Shown here: positions 8,417-18,100 of the stretch, in pieces
Layout: the number at the start of each line of letters is the position of its first letter
Numbering within the stretch: the stretch's first letter is position 1
Assembly (NCBI RefSeq): GCF_900497695.1
Contig: NZ_UIDD01000007.1
Location: 1 to 64,000, forward strand
Direction of reading: 5' to 3'
DNA: 64,000 nt
Source: Pseudomonas wadenswilerensis
Lineage (GTDB): Bacteria > Pseudomonadota > Gammaproteobacteria > Pseudomonadales > Pseudomonadaceae
Translations under genes and position numbers: made by a program
The notes under the pieces: model-generated
What the model was told of the DNA's origin: nothing
Database searches by the model: none
What the model saw: the letters and a program-made list of their open reading frames with translations, nothing else

Positions 8417-8880
8417 ACCGCACGCAATGGCTGTTGAAAGGTGCCGACCGGGTCCTGCCGCTGATCCGCCGGGTGCCGTTCGTGATCCAGCGGGTGGCCC
8501 TGCAGCAGGCGCTCAACCGCTGCCTGGCCGAGCCTTTGCGCGACGGCGAGTTCGACCTGCTGCGTGGGCGCTGGTTGTGCCTGCGCATCCCCGACCTGGA
8601 CCTGGCCTGGTACCTGACCCGCAACCGCGATGGCCTGCAGATCGCCGAGCGGGCCAAGGCCGACGTGACCATTCGCGGCAACTGGCGCGAGTTCCTCTTG
8701 CTGGCCAGCCGTCAGGAAGACCCGGACACGCTGTTCTTCCGCCGCCGCCTGGTGATCGAGGGCGACACCGAGCTGGGCCTGACCCTGAAGAACCTGATCG
8801 ACAGCCTCGACCCCGAGGTGTTGCCGGTGTGGTTGTGGCGCAACCTGGAGCGGGCCGGCAAGGGCCTGGCGGCCTGTTGA
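8410..8880 (+). CDS. ubiT: Ubiquinone anaerobic biosynthesis accessory factor UbiT (SCP2 domain)
   Basis: 156-aa SCP2 lipid-carrier protein. In E. coli, UbiT (YhbT) is required with UbiUV for anaerobic ubiquinone synthesis, and it likely presents the lipid intermediate. The sequence shows NRTQWLLKGADRVLPLIRRV, then the SCP2 core around DVTIRGNWREFLLLASRQED and FFRRRLVIEGDTELGLTLKN. The GTG at 8410 overlaps the last codons of ubiV by 7 bp, which fixes the start. It is the last gene of the ubiUVT operon and converges on dnr. Confidence 0.9.
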   Translation: MLNRTQWLLKGADRVLPLIRRVPFVIQRVALQQALNRCLAEPLRDGEFDLLRGRWLCLRIPDLDLAWYLTRNRDGLQIAERAKADVTIRGNWREFLLLASRQEDPDTLFFRRRLVIEGDTELGLTLKNLIDSLDPEVLPVWLWRNLERAGKGLAAC

Positions 8881-8902
8881 GGGCAGGGCCGGCTACCCCG
8901 GG

Positions 8903-9580
8903 CTATCCCGAGTAGTCGGCCAGCTCATCGGCGGCGAGGATATGGATGCTGCGCCGCTCCATGGCGATCAGGCCGCGCTCCACCAGGCGATGCAGGGTGC
9001 GCGAAAAGGTCTCCGGCTGGATGCCCAGTTTGGAGGCCACCAGGCGCTTGGACACCTGCAGCTCGACCCGGCCACTGTCCGGGTCGCATTCCTGCAGCAG
9101 GAAGTTGATCACCCGCCGGCTGGCACTGGCCGAGGTCAGCGTGTCGATGTCCTTGAGGCGCTGGTGCAGGTGGATGCTCATGCTCGCCAGAATGGCCAGG
9201 CACACCTGCGGCTGGTCTTCCAGGGCATTACGGTAATGGCCGCCGTCGATGCTGATCAGCACGCAGTCCTTGAGCGCCGTGGCCGTCACCGGGTAGCTGC
9301 GCGCCTGGCTGAACAGCAGCGCTTCGGCAAAGGTCTGGCCCGGCTGGATGATCTCCACCAGGTGCTCCTGGCCCTCGGCACTGAGCCGGTACAGCTTGAT
9401 CTGGCCACTGACCAGCAGGAAAAAACGCTTGGCCGGATCGCCCTGGTGCATGAGCGTGTCATGACAGCTCAGGCGCCGGAGCATGGCCAGGCCGCAGACA
9501 GCTTCGAAGACTTTGTCCGGCAGTTGGCTGAACAGGTGGTGGCGACGTAAAACCAGAACGGTAGAAGGGTGGGTCAGCAT
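8903..9580 (-). CDS. dnr: Crp/Fnr-family NO/nitrate regulator Dnr
   Basis: 225 aa: a cyclic-nucleotide-binding-type sensor domain (about 12-130), dimer helix, and a winged HTH with recognition helix QPETFSRTLHRLVERG. The E--SR pattern is that of FNR, so it should read the same TTGAT-N4-ATCAA boxes. The N-terminal cysteines that bind the FNR Fe-S cluster are absent, which places it with Dnr (haem-dependent NO sensor) rather than ANR. GGAGG lies 6 nt before ATG 9580. A NarL-type heptamer pair lies at 9645-9660, in line with the known NarXL control of dnr in P. aeruginosa. Confidence 0.88.
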   Translation of the reverse strand: MLTHPSTVLVLRRHHLFSQLPDKVFEAVCGLAMLRRLSCHDTLMHQGDPAKRFFLLVSGQIKLYRLSAEGQEHLVEIIQPGQTFAEALLFSQARSYPVTATALKDCVLISIDGGHYRNALEDQPQVCLAILASMSIHLHQRLKDIDTLTSASASRRVINFLLQECDPDSGRVELQVSKRLVASKLGIQPETFSRTLHRLVERGLIAMERRSIHILAADELADYSG

Positions 9581-9644
9581 GGCGTACCTCCGCTGGCGCC
9601 TATGGTAAAACCCGCGGCGCCGGCGGCCTATGCCTCTGCCGGTC

Positions 9645-9660
9645 TACCTCCAAAGGGGCA
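9645..9660. promoter_or_regulatory. Putative NarL heptamer pair upstream of dnr
   Basis: TACCTCC-AA-AGGGGCA has the 7-2-7 geometry of NarL/NarP sites. The left half matches TACYYMT at six of seven positions and the right half is weaker. It lies 65-80 nt upstream of dnr. Confidence 0.45.
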
Positions 9661-9675
9661 GTCGGCAAAGGGGGC

Positions 9676-10323
9676 TCAGGCGCTTTGGCGCAGGTGCTCC
9701 ATGGCCCACACCGCCGCTTCCACCCGCGAGCGCAGGCCGAGCTTGTGCAGCAGGTTCTTCACATGCACCTTGACCGTACCTTCGGTGATGCCCAGCTTGT
9801 GCCCGATGACCTTGTTGCTGTAGCCGCTGGCGATGGTTTTCAGTACCTGGCGCTCGCGTTCGGTCAGTTCTACTTCCGGCTGGCGCGGTGGTGAGCGCAG
9901 GGCCTGGGCCATGACGCGGGTCAGGCCGGGGCTGATCACCAGGGCGCCGTTCATGGCGTCGCGGATGTACTGGATCAGCAGCTCCGGTTCCATGTCCTTG
10001 AGCAGGTAGCCGTCGGCGTCCAGGCGCAGGGCATCGCGAATGTCGTCTTCGGCATCGGACACGGTGAACAGCAGCACCTTGCCGGCAAAGCCCTGGCTGC
10101 GCAGGTGGCGCAGGGTTTCGATGCCGTTCATCTGCGGCATGTTGTTATCGAGCAGGACCAGGTCCGGTTGCAGTGTCGGGATCAGGGCCAGGGCTTCTTC
10201 GCCGTGGCTGGCTTCGCCGACGATTTCGAAGTCGTCTTCCAGTTCGAGCATCTGGCGAATGCCGCGGCGCATCATCGGGTGGTCGTCGACCAGTAATATC
10301 CGGTAGCGCGGGGAGGGGGTCAT
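9676..10323 (-). CDS. narL: Nitrate/nitrite response regulator NarL
   Basis: 215 aa: an N-terminal receiver domain (VDDHPMMRRGIRQMLELE; phospho-acceptor Asp in DLVLLDNNMPQMNG near residue 58; Lys in GYLLKDMEPE) and a C-terminal LuxR/GerE-type HTH (LTERERQVLKTIASGYSNKV...EGTVKVHVKNLLHKLGLRSR). Its start overlaps the narX stop by 4 bp, so narX-narL are co-translated. It would bind the TACYYMT heptamers seen around narK1 and dnr. Confidence 0.95.
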   Translation of the reverse strand: MTPSPRYRILLVDDHPMMRRGIRQMLELEDDFEIVGEASHGEEALALIPTLQPDLVLLDNNMPQMNGIETLRHLRSQGFAGKVLLFTVSDAEDDIRDALRLDADGYLLKDMEPELLIQYIRDAMNGALVISPGLTRVMAQALRSPPRQPEVELTERERQVLKTIASGYSNKVIGHKLGITEGTVKVHVKNLLHKLGLRSRVEAAVWAMEHLRQSA

Positions 10324-12167
10324 ACAGGGTTACCTTCTGTCAGGTGCCCGAGAAACTCCGGGCGAAATTCCATCTGGACCCGGGTGCCTTGCGGCTCCCG
10401 GCCAACAATCTGCAACTGGCCGCGCAGGCTGCGGGCGCGTTCGTCCATGATGTTCAGGCCGTGGTGTTCGCGCAGGTCATGGGTACCGCTGAAGCCGCGG
10501 CCATCGTCCTCGATCGACAGGCAGACGTTCTCGCCATGCTGGCGCAACTGCAGCCAGGCGTTCTGCGCGTGGGCGTGGCGCAGGCAGTTGGACAGCGCCT
10601 CGCGGGTGATCTGCAGGATGTGGATCTGCTCGCTGGCCGACAGTTCGAAGGCCAGGCTGTCGACATGCAGGTGCACCTGGAATTCGCCCCGGCGGGAGAA
10701 CTCCTCGGCGGTGTCCTTGAGCTCCTGCACCAGCCCGGCATCGTGGATCTGCAGGCGAAAGGTGGTGAGCAGTTCGCGCAACTGGCGGTAAGCGTTGTTC
10801 AAGCCTTCGCGCAGCTCGGCGGTGACGTTCTCCAGGGTCGCCACCGGCTCGCCACGGCGCATCAGCGTTTGCATGCGGCTGACTTGCAGCTTCATGTACG
10901 ACAGCGCCTGGGCCAGGGAGTCGTGCAGCTCGCGGGCGATGATTGCGCGCTCTTCGAGCAGCACCAGGCGGTGGTCCTGTTCGCGCTGGCGTTTGAGCGA
11001 CAGCGAGGTGCCGATCAGGTTGGCCAGGGCCTGGATCAGTTCGGTCTCCCAGGCTTGCGGCTCGTGGCCGTCGATAAAGTGCGCCTTCAGCTCGCCTAGG
11101 GTGCTGCCCTGGTTGCTGATGCTGAAGGTGTGGCGGTTGGTGCGCTGGTGCCGTTGGCAACTGGCGCAATCGCTGCTGGCGCAGATCTTGCGGCTGTCGG
11201 CGCCATGCAGGGCCAGCAGTTGCTGGGCCGGGGCCTGCAACTGGCCTTGCAGGCACAGCGACAGGCGCAGGCCCGGCAAGCGCTGCTGGAAGCGGCGGAT
11301 CAGCTCATCGAGGCCCTCGGCGTTGGCCAGCCGCGTGGCCAGGCTGCGGCTGCTTTGGTACAGCAGCTCCAGGGCGGCGTTGGCCTGCTGCAGGTTGAGG
11401 GTTTTATGCTGCACCTGGGTTTCCAGGGTGCGGTGGGATTGTTCGATGGTTTCGGCCATGGCGTTGAAGCTGGTGGCCAGCTCGCCGAGCTCGTCTTCGG
11501 ACTGGTGATTGACCCGTGCCTGGAACTCGCCGCGGCGAAAGCGCTGGGTGGCATCCACCAGTTCCTTCAACGGCGTGATCACGTTGTATTGCAATTCATA
11601 CAGGCCGAACAGCAGGACGATCATGGTGGTGAACAGCGCCGCACCCTGGATCACTTGCTGCCAGCCCTGTTTATGTTCGCTCTGGCGTTGCAGCAGGCTG
11701 ACGAACTGGTTGAGCTGGTTGACGAAGGGCAGGGTGCTGGCCTGAAAGCCGGCGGCGTCGCCACGCTGCAAGGCGGGCAGCAAGGTTTGCTGCCAGTAGT
11801 CCTGCAATTGCTGGTAACTGGCCTGCAGCTCGAGGTTCTTGCCGTCTTCGAGCACCGCTTCCAGTGCCGGGCTGTTGAGCCGCTGCTGCAGGCTGTCGCG
11901 GATGCGCTCGAGCTCGACGGGTTCGGCCCCGGCGGCCAGCTTCCAGCTCAGGTGGTAGGTCTCCATGCGCACGGAACCGGCGGTGTTGATCGCCGCCGCA
12001 TCGCCCTGGCTGAACCAGGCGATCAACCCGGCGCTGAGCGAACTGGCCAGGGCCAGCACGGCGATCAGGATCACCGCCAGGCCTGCGCGCGCGGGCAGCG
12101 AACTGCGCAGCCAGCCGATCATGGACGGCAGCCGGGGGCAAAAAGGGGAAAACGGCACATGGAGCAC
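10320..12167 (-). CDS. narX: Nitrate/nitrite sensor histidine kinase NarX
   Basis: 615-aa inner-membrane sensor kinase. It has TM1 near 25-47, then a periplasmic helix with the nitrate-binding P-box (NTAGSVRMETYHLSWKL, about residue 60), TM2 near 180-200, HAMP, and a central module with a Cys cluster (ICASSDCASC, about 325). A HisKA_3 H-box follows (ARELHDSLAQALSYMKL, His near 413), then a HATPase (EDDGRGFSG). I keep ATG 12167 because GGAG lies 6 nt upstream. An inner ATG at 12122 has no ribosome-binding site. It pairs with NarL and is divergent from narK1. Confidence 0.94.
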   Translation of the reverse strand: MLHVPFSPFCPRLPSMIGWLRSSLPARAGLAVILIAVLALASSLSAGLIAWFSQGDAAAINTAGSVRMETYHLSWKLAAGAEPVELERIRDSLQQRLNSPALEAVLEDGKNLELQASYQQLQDYWQQTLLPALQRGDAAGFQASTLPFVNQLNQFVSLLQRQSEHKQGWQQVIQGAALFTTMIVLLFGLYELQYNVITPLKELVDATQRFRRGEFQARVNHQSEDELGELATSFNAMAETIEQSHRTLETQVQHKTLNLQQANAALELLYQSSRSLATRLANAEGLDELIRRFQQRLPGLRLSLCLQGQLQAPAQQLLALHGADSRKICASSDCASCQRHQRTNRHTFSISNQGSTLGELKAHFIDGHEPQAWETELIQALANLIGTSLSLKRQREQDHRLVLLEERAIIARELHDSLAQALSYMKLQVSRMQTLMRRGEPVATLENVTAELREGLNNAYRQLRELLTTFRLQIHDAGLVQELKDTAEEFSRRGEFQVHLHVDSLAFELSASEQIHILQITREALSNCLRHAHAQNAWLQLRQHGENVCLSIEDDGRGFSGTHDLREHHGLNIMDERARSLRGQLQIVGREPQGTRVQMEFRPEFLGHLTEGNPV

Positions 12168-12213
12168 TCCAAGGTGTTGCAGCTGATCGTTTCGCAGCCT
12201 GTCCCTGGCGCTC

Positions 12214-12229
12214 TACCTCTAAAGAGTTT
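12214..12229. promoter_or_regulatory. Putative NarL heptamer pair near narX
   Basis: TACCTCT-AA-AGAGTTT has a perfect TACYYMT left half and a degenerate right half in 7-2-7 spacing. It lies about 50 nt upstream of narX in the narX-narK1 gap. Confidence 0.5.
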
Positions 12230-12310
12230 GCAACTGCCAGTTTTACCGCCAAACCAGGTGGAAAACTGACAACACCCTGATAAACAAAGGGTTTAGAGGT
12301 TTTTCGGCTC

Positions 12311-12326
12311 TACCTCGTTGGAGGTA
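12311..12326. promoter_or_regulatory. NarL 7-2-7 operator between narX and narK1
   Basis: TACCTCG-TT-GGAGGTA is a near-perfect inverted repeat of two NarL heptamers separated by 2 bp, the arrangement bound by NarL and NarP dimers. It lies about 45 bp upstream of the ANR box that drives narK1, a typical activator position. A single heptamer (AGAGGTT) is at 12293-12299. Confidence 0.75.
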
Positions 12327-12364
12327 GGCAGTGCAAGCATAGGCCTATGAGCGCCAGGGCTTCT

Positions 12365-12378
12365 TTGATCGGCGTCAA
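12365..12378 (+). promoter_or_regulatory. ANR/Dnr box of the narK1K2GHJI operon
   Basis: TTGAT-CGGC-GTCAA has one deviation from the FNR consensus. TAGTCT at 12401-12406 sits at the expected -10 position for a box centred at -41.5. That gives a start near 12413, 26 nt before narK1. Confidence 0.85.
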
Positions 12379-12438
12379 GTTTTATCGGGGTTTGCCTCTC
12401 TAGTCTGCGGGCCATGGCTACCTGACTGGAGACCCGAG

Positions 12439-13734
12439 ATGACTCAACCGCGAATACGCCAAGGCCTGGTGCTGGGCATGAGTACGCTGGCCTTCACCGT
12501 CTGCTTCATGGTCTGGATGATGTTTGCCGTGCTAGGCGTACCGATCAAGGACCTGCTCCAGCTCAACGAAACCCAGTTCGGCCTGCTGGCCGCCACCCCG
12601 GTGCTGACCGGCTCGCTGGTGCGCCTGCCGCTGGGCATGCTCACCGACCGCTTCGGCGGGCGCAGCGTGTTCTTCCTGCTGATGCTGGCCTGCGTGCTGC
12701 CGCTGTACCTGATCAGCCACGCCACGGCTTACTGGCAGTTCCTGGTGCTGGGCTTGTTCGTCGGCCTTGCCGGCGGCTCGTTCTCGGTGGGCATTGCCTA
12801 CGTTGCCAAGTGGTTCGAACAAGACAACCAGGGCCTGGCCATGGGCATCTTCGGCGCCGGCAACGCCGGGGCGGCGGTGACCAAGTTCCTCGCCCCGGCG
12901 CTGATTGCCGCCGGCAGCTGGCAGTTGGTACCGAAAGTGTTCAGCGCCATCCTGTTCATCACCGCCGTGCTGTTCTGGTTTCTCAGCGCCGAAAACAAGG
13001 CCCATCGCAGTGCCAGCGGCGCGAGCCTGAGCGAACAGCTCAAGGCCCTGGCCGAACCTGCGGTGTGGCGCTACTGCCAGTACTACTCGATCGTCTTCGG
13101 CGGCTACGTGGCCCTGGCGCTGTGGATGACCAAGTACTACGTCCAGGAATATGGCTTCAGCCTGCAAAGCGCAGCGCTGCTGGCCGCCTGCTTCTCGTTG
13201 CCGGGCGGCGTGCTGCGCGCGGTCGGCGGCTGGATGTCGGACCGCTGGGGCGCGCAGAGCGTGACCTGGTGGGTGCTGTGGGTGAGCTGGATCTGCCTGT
13301 TCCTGCTGTCGTACCCGCAAACCCAGCTGCAGGTGCAGACCATCAACGGCCCGCTGGACTTTCACATTGGCCTGAACCCGGCGCTGTTTACCGTGCTGCT
13401 GTTCGTCATGGGCATCGCCTTCGCCTTCGGCAAGGCCTCGGTGTTCAAGTACATCGCCAACGACTACCCGCAGAACATGGGCGCAGTGTCCGGCATCGTC
13501 GGCCTGGCCGGTGGCCTGGGCGGCTTCATCCTGCCGATCCTGTTCGGCGCGCTGGTCGACCTCACCGGCGTGCGTTCCTCCTGCTTCATGTTGATGTACG
13601 GCGTGGTCTGGGTGTCGCTCACCTGGATGTACTTCAGCGAAATCCGCAAGCGCCCGCTGCTGGGCAAACAGCCTCCAGCGGCCGCCTCCCCGTTTTCCAG
13701 CATTGCCCAAGGAGAAGACCATGTCGGTTCTTAA
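12439..13734 (+). CDS. narK1: Nitrate/nitrite transporter NarK1
   Basis: 431-aa major facilitator of the NNP family with about 12 membrane helices. It has the MFS loop motif GMLTDRFGGRSVFF and the NNP nitrate signature around FGAGNAGAAVTKFLAPAL. By analogy with P. aeruginosa NarK1 and Paracoccus NarK, it is expected to be the nitrate/H+ symporter type. It is the first gene of the nar operon and follows the ANR box by 60 nt. The end overlaps narK2 by 14 bp, so the two are coupled but remain separate proteins, unlike fused Paracoccus NarK. Confidence 0.92.
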   Translation: MTQPRIRQGLVLGMSTLAFTVCFMVWMMFAVLGVPIKDLLQLNETQFGLLAATPVLTGSLVRLPLGMLTDRFGGRSVFFLLMLACVLPLYLISHATAYWQFLVLGLFVGLAGGSFSVGIAYVAKWFEQDNQGLAMGIFGAGNAGAAVTKFLAPALIAAGSWQLVPKVFSAILFITAVLFWFLSAENKAHRSASGASLSEQLKALAEPAVWRYCQYYSIVFGGYVALALWMTKYYVQEYGFSLQSAALLAACFSLPGGVLRAVGGWMSDRWGAQSVTWWVLWVSWICLFLLSYPQTQLQVQTINGPLDFHIGLNPALFTVLLFVMGIAFAFGKASVFKYIANDYPQNMGAVSGIVGLAGGLGGFILPILFGALVDLTGVRSSCFMLMYGVVWVSLTWMYFSEIRKRPLLGKQPPAAASPFSSIAQGEDHVGS

Positions 13735-15118
13735 CACGCCTGACAAAGGCCCGGTGATTCACGACTGGCGCCCGGAAGATCCCGCGTTCTGGGGCCGTAG
13801 CGGCAAGAAGACCGCCACCCGCAACCTGTGGATCTCGATTCCCGCACTGCTGCTGGCCTTTGCCGTGTGGATGGTGTGGAGCACGGTGATCGTGCGCCTG
13901 AACGCCATCGGCTTTACTTTCAGCACCGACCAGCTGTTCTGGCTGGCGGCCTTGCCGGGGCTCTCGGGGGCGACCTTCCGGGTGTTCTATTCGTTCATGG
14001 TGCCGATCTTCGGCGGTCGGCGCTGGACCGCCCTGAGCACCGCCTCGCTGCTGGCGCCATCGCTGTGGATGGGCTTTGCCGTGCAAGACCCGAGCACGCC
14101 CTACAGCGTGTTCGTGATGATTGCGCTGCTGTGCGGCTTTGGCGGCGGCAACTTCGCCTCGAGCATGTCCAACATCAGTTTCTTCTACCCCAAGTCGCAG
14201 CAGGGCACGGCCCTGGGCCTGAATGCCGGCCTGGGTAACCTCGGCGTCTCGGTCATGCAGTTCTGCGTACCGCTGGTGATTACCTTCGGCCTGTTCGGCG
14301 TGCTCGGTGGCCAGCCGCAGGTGCTGGCCGATGGCGGTCAGCTGTGGCTGCAGAACGCCGGTTTCATCTGGGTGCCGTTCATCATCATCGTCACCTTGCT
14401 GGCCTGGTTCGGCATGAATGACCTGTCCAGCGCCAAGGCCTCGTTCAGCGAGCAGGCGGTGATCTTCAAGCGCAAGCACAACTGGCTGATGTGCTGGTTG
14501 TACCTGGCCACCTTCGGCTCGTTCATCGGCTTCTCGGCCGCCTTTCCGCTGCTGATCAAGACCGCCTTCCCGCAGGTCAACGCCCTGACGTTCGCCTTCC
14601 TCGGCCCGCTGGTCGGCGCCCTGGTACGGCCGCTGGGTGGCTGGCTGGCGGACAAGCTCGGCGGCGCACGGGTGACCCTGTGGAACTTCGTGCTGATGAT
14701 CGTCATGGTCTTCGGCGTGCTGGCGTTCATCCCCCAGCAGGGCGAGAGCGGCAACTTCTACGGCTTCCTCGGCATGTTCATGCTGCTGTTCATCACCACC
14801 GGCATCGGCAACGGTTCGACCTTCCGCATGATCCCGGTGATCTTCCGCACCCTGCACGAACAGGCTGCCAGCGGCAAAGGCGCCGCCGCCCGCGAACAGG
14901 CGCTGAAAAACGCCGGCAAGGAATCGGCCGCGGTACTCGGCTTCAGTTCGGCCATGGGTGCCTTCGGCGCGTTCTTCATTCCCAAGACCTTCGGCACTTC
15001 CATGGCCCTGACCGGTAGCCCGCAGATGGCCTTCTACATGTTCGTCGGTTTTTACCTGAGCTGCATCGTCGTGACCTGGTGGTGGTACGCGCGCAAAGGC
15101 GCCGCGACGCCCTGCTGA
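13721..15118 (+). CDS. narK2: Nitrate/nitrite antiporter NarK2
   Basis: 465-aa second NNP-family MFS permease with 12 predicted helices and an N-terminal cytoplasmic segment (HDWRPEDPAFWGRSGKKTATR). It has the nitrate signature GFGGGNFASSMSNISFFYPK and GTALGLNAGLGNLGVSVMQ. Homologues of this longer type exchange nitrate for nitrite and are the transporter that matters most in nitrate respiration in P. aeruginosa. ATG 13721 lies behind AGGAG inside the end of narK1 and fixes the start. narG follows 73 bp later. Confidence 0.92.
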   Translation: MSVLNTPDKGPVIHDWRPEDPAFWGRSGKKTATRNLWISIPALLLAFAVWMVWSTVIVRLNAIGFTFSTDQLFWLAALPGLSGATFRVFYSFMVPIFGGRRWTALSTASLLAPSLWMGFAVQDPSTPYSVFVMIALLCGFGGGNFASSMSNISFFYPKSQQGTALGLNAGLGNLGVSVMQFCVPLVITFGLFGVLGGQPQVLADGGQLWLQNAGFIWVPFIIIVTLLAWFGMNDLSSAKASFSEQAVIFKRKHNWLMCWLYLATFGSFIGFSAAFPLLIKTAFPQVNALTFAFLGPLVGALVRPLGGWLADKLGGARVTLWNFVLMIVMVFGVLAFIPQQGESGNFYGFLGMFMLLFITTGIGNGSTFRMIPVIFRTLHEQAASGKGAAAREQALKNAGKESAAVLGFSSAMGAFGAFFIPKTFGTSMALTGSPQMAFYMFVGFYLSCIVVTWWWYARKGAATPC

Positions 15119-15191
15119 CAGAACCCCGAATTCACACCTTGCACGGGCGGGGCACAGAACCCCGCAGCAGCAAGCCTGAGAGGAAAGCACC

Positions 15192-18100
15192 ATGAGTCAT
15201 CTACTGGATCAACTGCGGTTCTTCAATCGCAAGCAAGGCGAGTTTGCCGACGGTCATGGCGAGACCCGCAAAGAGTCGCGCGACTGGGAGAACGTCTACC
15301 GTTCGCGCTGGCAGTACGACAAGATCGTGCGCTCCACCCACGGGGTCAACTGCACCGGCTCCTGCTCGTGGAAGATCTACGTGAAGAACGGCCTGATTAC
15401 CTGGGAAACCCAGCAGACCGACTACCCGCGTACCCGCAACGACCTGCCCAACCACGAGCCGCGCGGCTGCCCGCGGGGTGCCAGCTACAGCTGGTACATC
15501 TACAGCGCCAACCGCCTGAAGTACCCGAAGATCCGCAAGCCGCTGCTCAAGCTGTGGCGCGAGGCGCGCCAGAGCCTGGCGCCGGTCGAAGCCTGGGCGA
15601 GCATTGTCGAGAACAAGGCCAAGGCCGACAGCTACAAGAGCAAGCGCGGCATGGGCGGCTTCATTCGCTCCAGCTGGGATGAAGTCACCGAGATCATCGC
15701 TGCCGCCAACGTCTACACCATCAAGCAGTACGGCCCCGACCGGGTGGTGGGCTTCTCGCCGATCCCGGCGATGTCGATGGTCAGCTACGCCGCCGGTGCC
15801 CGTTACCTGTCGCTGCTGGGCGGCACCTGCCTGAGCTTCTACGACTGGTACTGCGACCTGCCGCCGGCCTCGCCAATGGTCTGGGGCGAGCAGACCGACG
15901 TGCCGGAGTCGGCCGACTGGTACAACTCCAACTACATCATCGCCTGGGGCTCGAACGTTCCGCAGACCCGTACCCCCGACGCGCATTTTTTCACCGAGGT
16001 GCGCTACAAGGGCACCAAGACCGTGGCCATCACCCCCGACTATTCGGAAGTGGCCAAGCTCACCGACCTCTGGCTCAACCCCAAGCAGGGCACCGACGCC
16101 GCCCTGGCCCAGGCCTTCAACCATGTGATCTTCAAAGAGTTTCACCTGGACCAGCCAAGCGCCTATTTCACCGATTACGCCAAGCGCTACACCGACCTGC
16201 CGGTACTGGTGCTGCTCAAGCCGATGCTCGGTACCGCGCCGGGCAACGGTTATCAGCCGGACCGCTTCCTGCGTGCCTCTGACCTGGCCGACAACCTTGG
16301 CCAGGACAACAACCCGGAATGGAAAACCATCGCCGTCAATGCCGACGGCGAGCTGGTCTCGCCCCAGGGCTCGATCGGCTACCGCTGGGGCGAGCAGGGC
16401 AAGTGGAACATCCTGGCCCGTGAGGGTGGCGAAGGCCGCGAGATCGACCTGACCCTGAGCCTGATGGGTGGCGATGTTGCCGAAGTGGCCTTCCCGTACT
16501 TTGCCGGCGAAAGCCACGAGCACTTCCAGCATGTCGCCGGTGACGCCGTGCAGTACCGCCGCGTACCGGTGCGCAGCCTGACCCTGGCCGACGGCAGCCA
16601 GGCCAAGGTGGCCACGGTGTTCGACCTGTCGGCGGCCAACCTGGCCATCGACCGTGGCCTGGGCGGCGCCAACGTGGCCCGCGACTACGATGACGCCAGC
16701 GTGCCCGGCACGCCGGCCTGGCAGGAGCAGATCACCGGCGTCAGCCGCGAGAAAGCCATCCAGATCGCCCGCGAGTTCGCCGACAACGCCGACAAGACCC
16801 GTGGCCGCTCGATGATCATCGTCGGCGCGGCGATGAACCACTGGTACCACATGGACATGAACTACCGCGGGCTGATCAACATGCTCATGCTCTGCGGTTG
16901 TGTCGGCCAGACCGGTGGCGGCTGGGCCCACTACGTCGGCCAGGAGAAACTGCGCCCGCAGTGCGGCTGGCTGCCCCTGGCCTTCGGCCTGGACTGGAGC
17001 CGGCCGCCACGGCAGATGAACGGCACCAGCTTCTTCTACGCCCACAGCTCGCAATGGCGCCACGAGAAGATGAGCATGCACGACGTGCTCTCGCCGCTGG
17101 CCGACAAGCGCGAGTTCCCCGAACACGCCCTGGACTACAACATCCGCGCCGAACGCGCCGGCTGGCTGCCCAGCGCGCCGCAGCTCAACACCAACCCGCT
17201 GCACATCTGCCGCGACGCCGCCGCTGCCGGCATGGCGCCCAAGGACTACGTGGTCAAGGGCCTGCACGAAGGCAGCCTGCGCTTTGCCTGCGAGCAGCCG
17301 GACAACCCGGTCAACTTCCCGCGCAACATGTTCATCTGGCGTTCCAACCTGCTGGGCTCGTCGGGCAAGGGCCACGAGTACATGCTCAAGTACCTGCTGG
17401 GCACCCGCAACGGCGTGATGAACGAAGACATCGGCCAGGTCGGCGACTGCAAGCCGCAAGAGGCCGAATGGGTCGACGAGGGCGCCATCGGCAAGCTCGA
17501 CCTGGTCACCACCCTGGATTTCCGCATGTCTTCGACCTGCGTGTACTCCGACATCGTCCTGCCGACCGCAACCTGGTACGAGAAGGACGACATGAACACT
17601 TCGGACATGCACCCGTTCATCCACCCGCTGTCGGCAGCAATTGATCCGGCCTGGGAATCGCGTTCGGACTGGGAGATCTACAAGGGCATCGCCAAGGCCT
17701 TCTCGGCCATGGCCGAAGGGCACCTGGGCATCGAGCAGGACCTGGTCACCGTGCCGCTGATGCATGACAGCGTCGGCGAACTGGCCCAGCCGTTTGGCGG
17801 CACCGACTGGAAAACCGCCGGTGTCGCCCCGCAGCCGGGCAAGAACGCGCCGAACCTGCAGGTGGTCGAGCGTGATTACCCGAACATCTACAAGCAGTTC
17901 ACCTCGCTGGGCCCGCTGCTGGAAAAACTCGGCAACGGCGGCAAGGGCATCAACTGGAACACCGATGAGGAAGTGAAATTCCTCGGTGAGCTGAACTACC
18001 GCGAAGTCGAGGCGGGCATCAGCCAGGGCCGGCCGAAAATCGACACCGCCATCGACGCCGCCGAGGTGATCCTCTCGCTGGCGCCGGAAACCAACGGCCA

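Noticed and set aside
13721..13734. Possible narK1-narK2 gene fusion or frameshift
   Set aside because: narK1 has a proper TAA and narK2 has its own AGGAG and ATG. The 14-bp overlap is ordinary coupling.
13634..15193. A 519-codon minus-strand frame opposite narK2
   Set aside because: Low-complexity antisense translation of a membrane protein gene, with no ribosome-binding site or recognisable domain.
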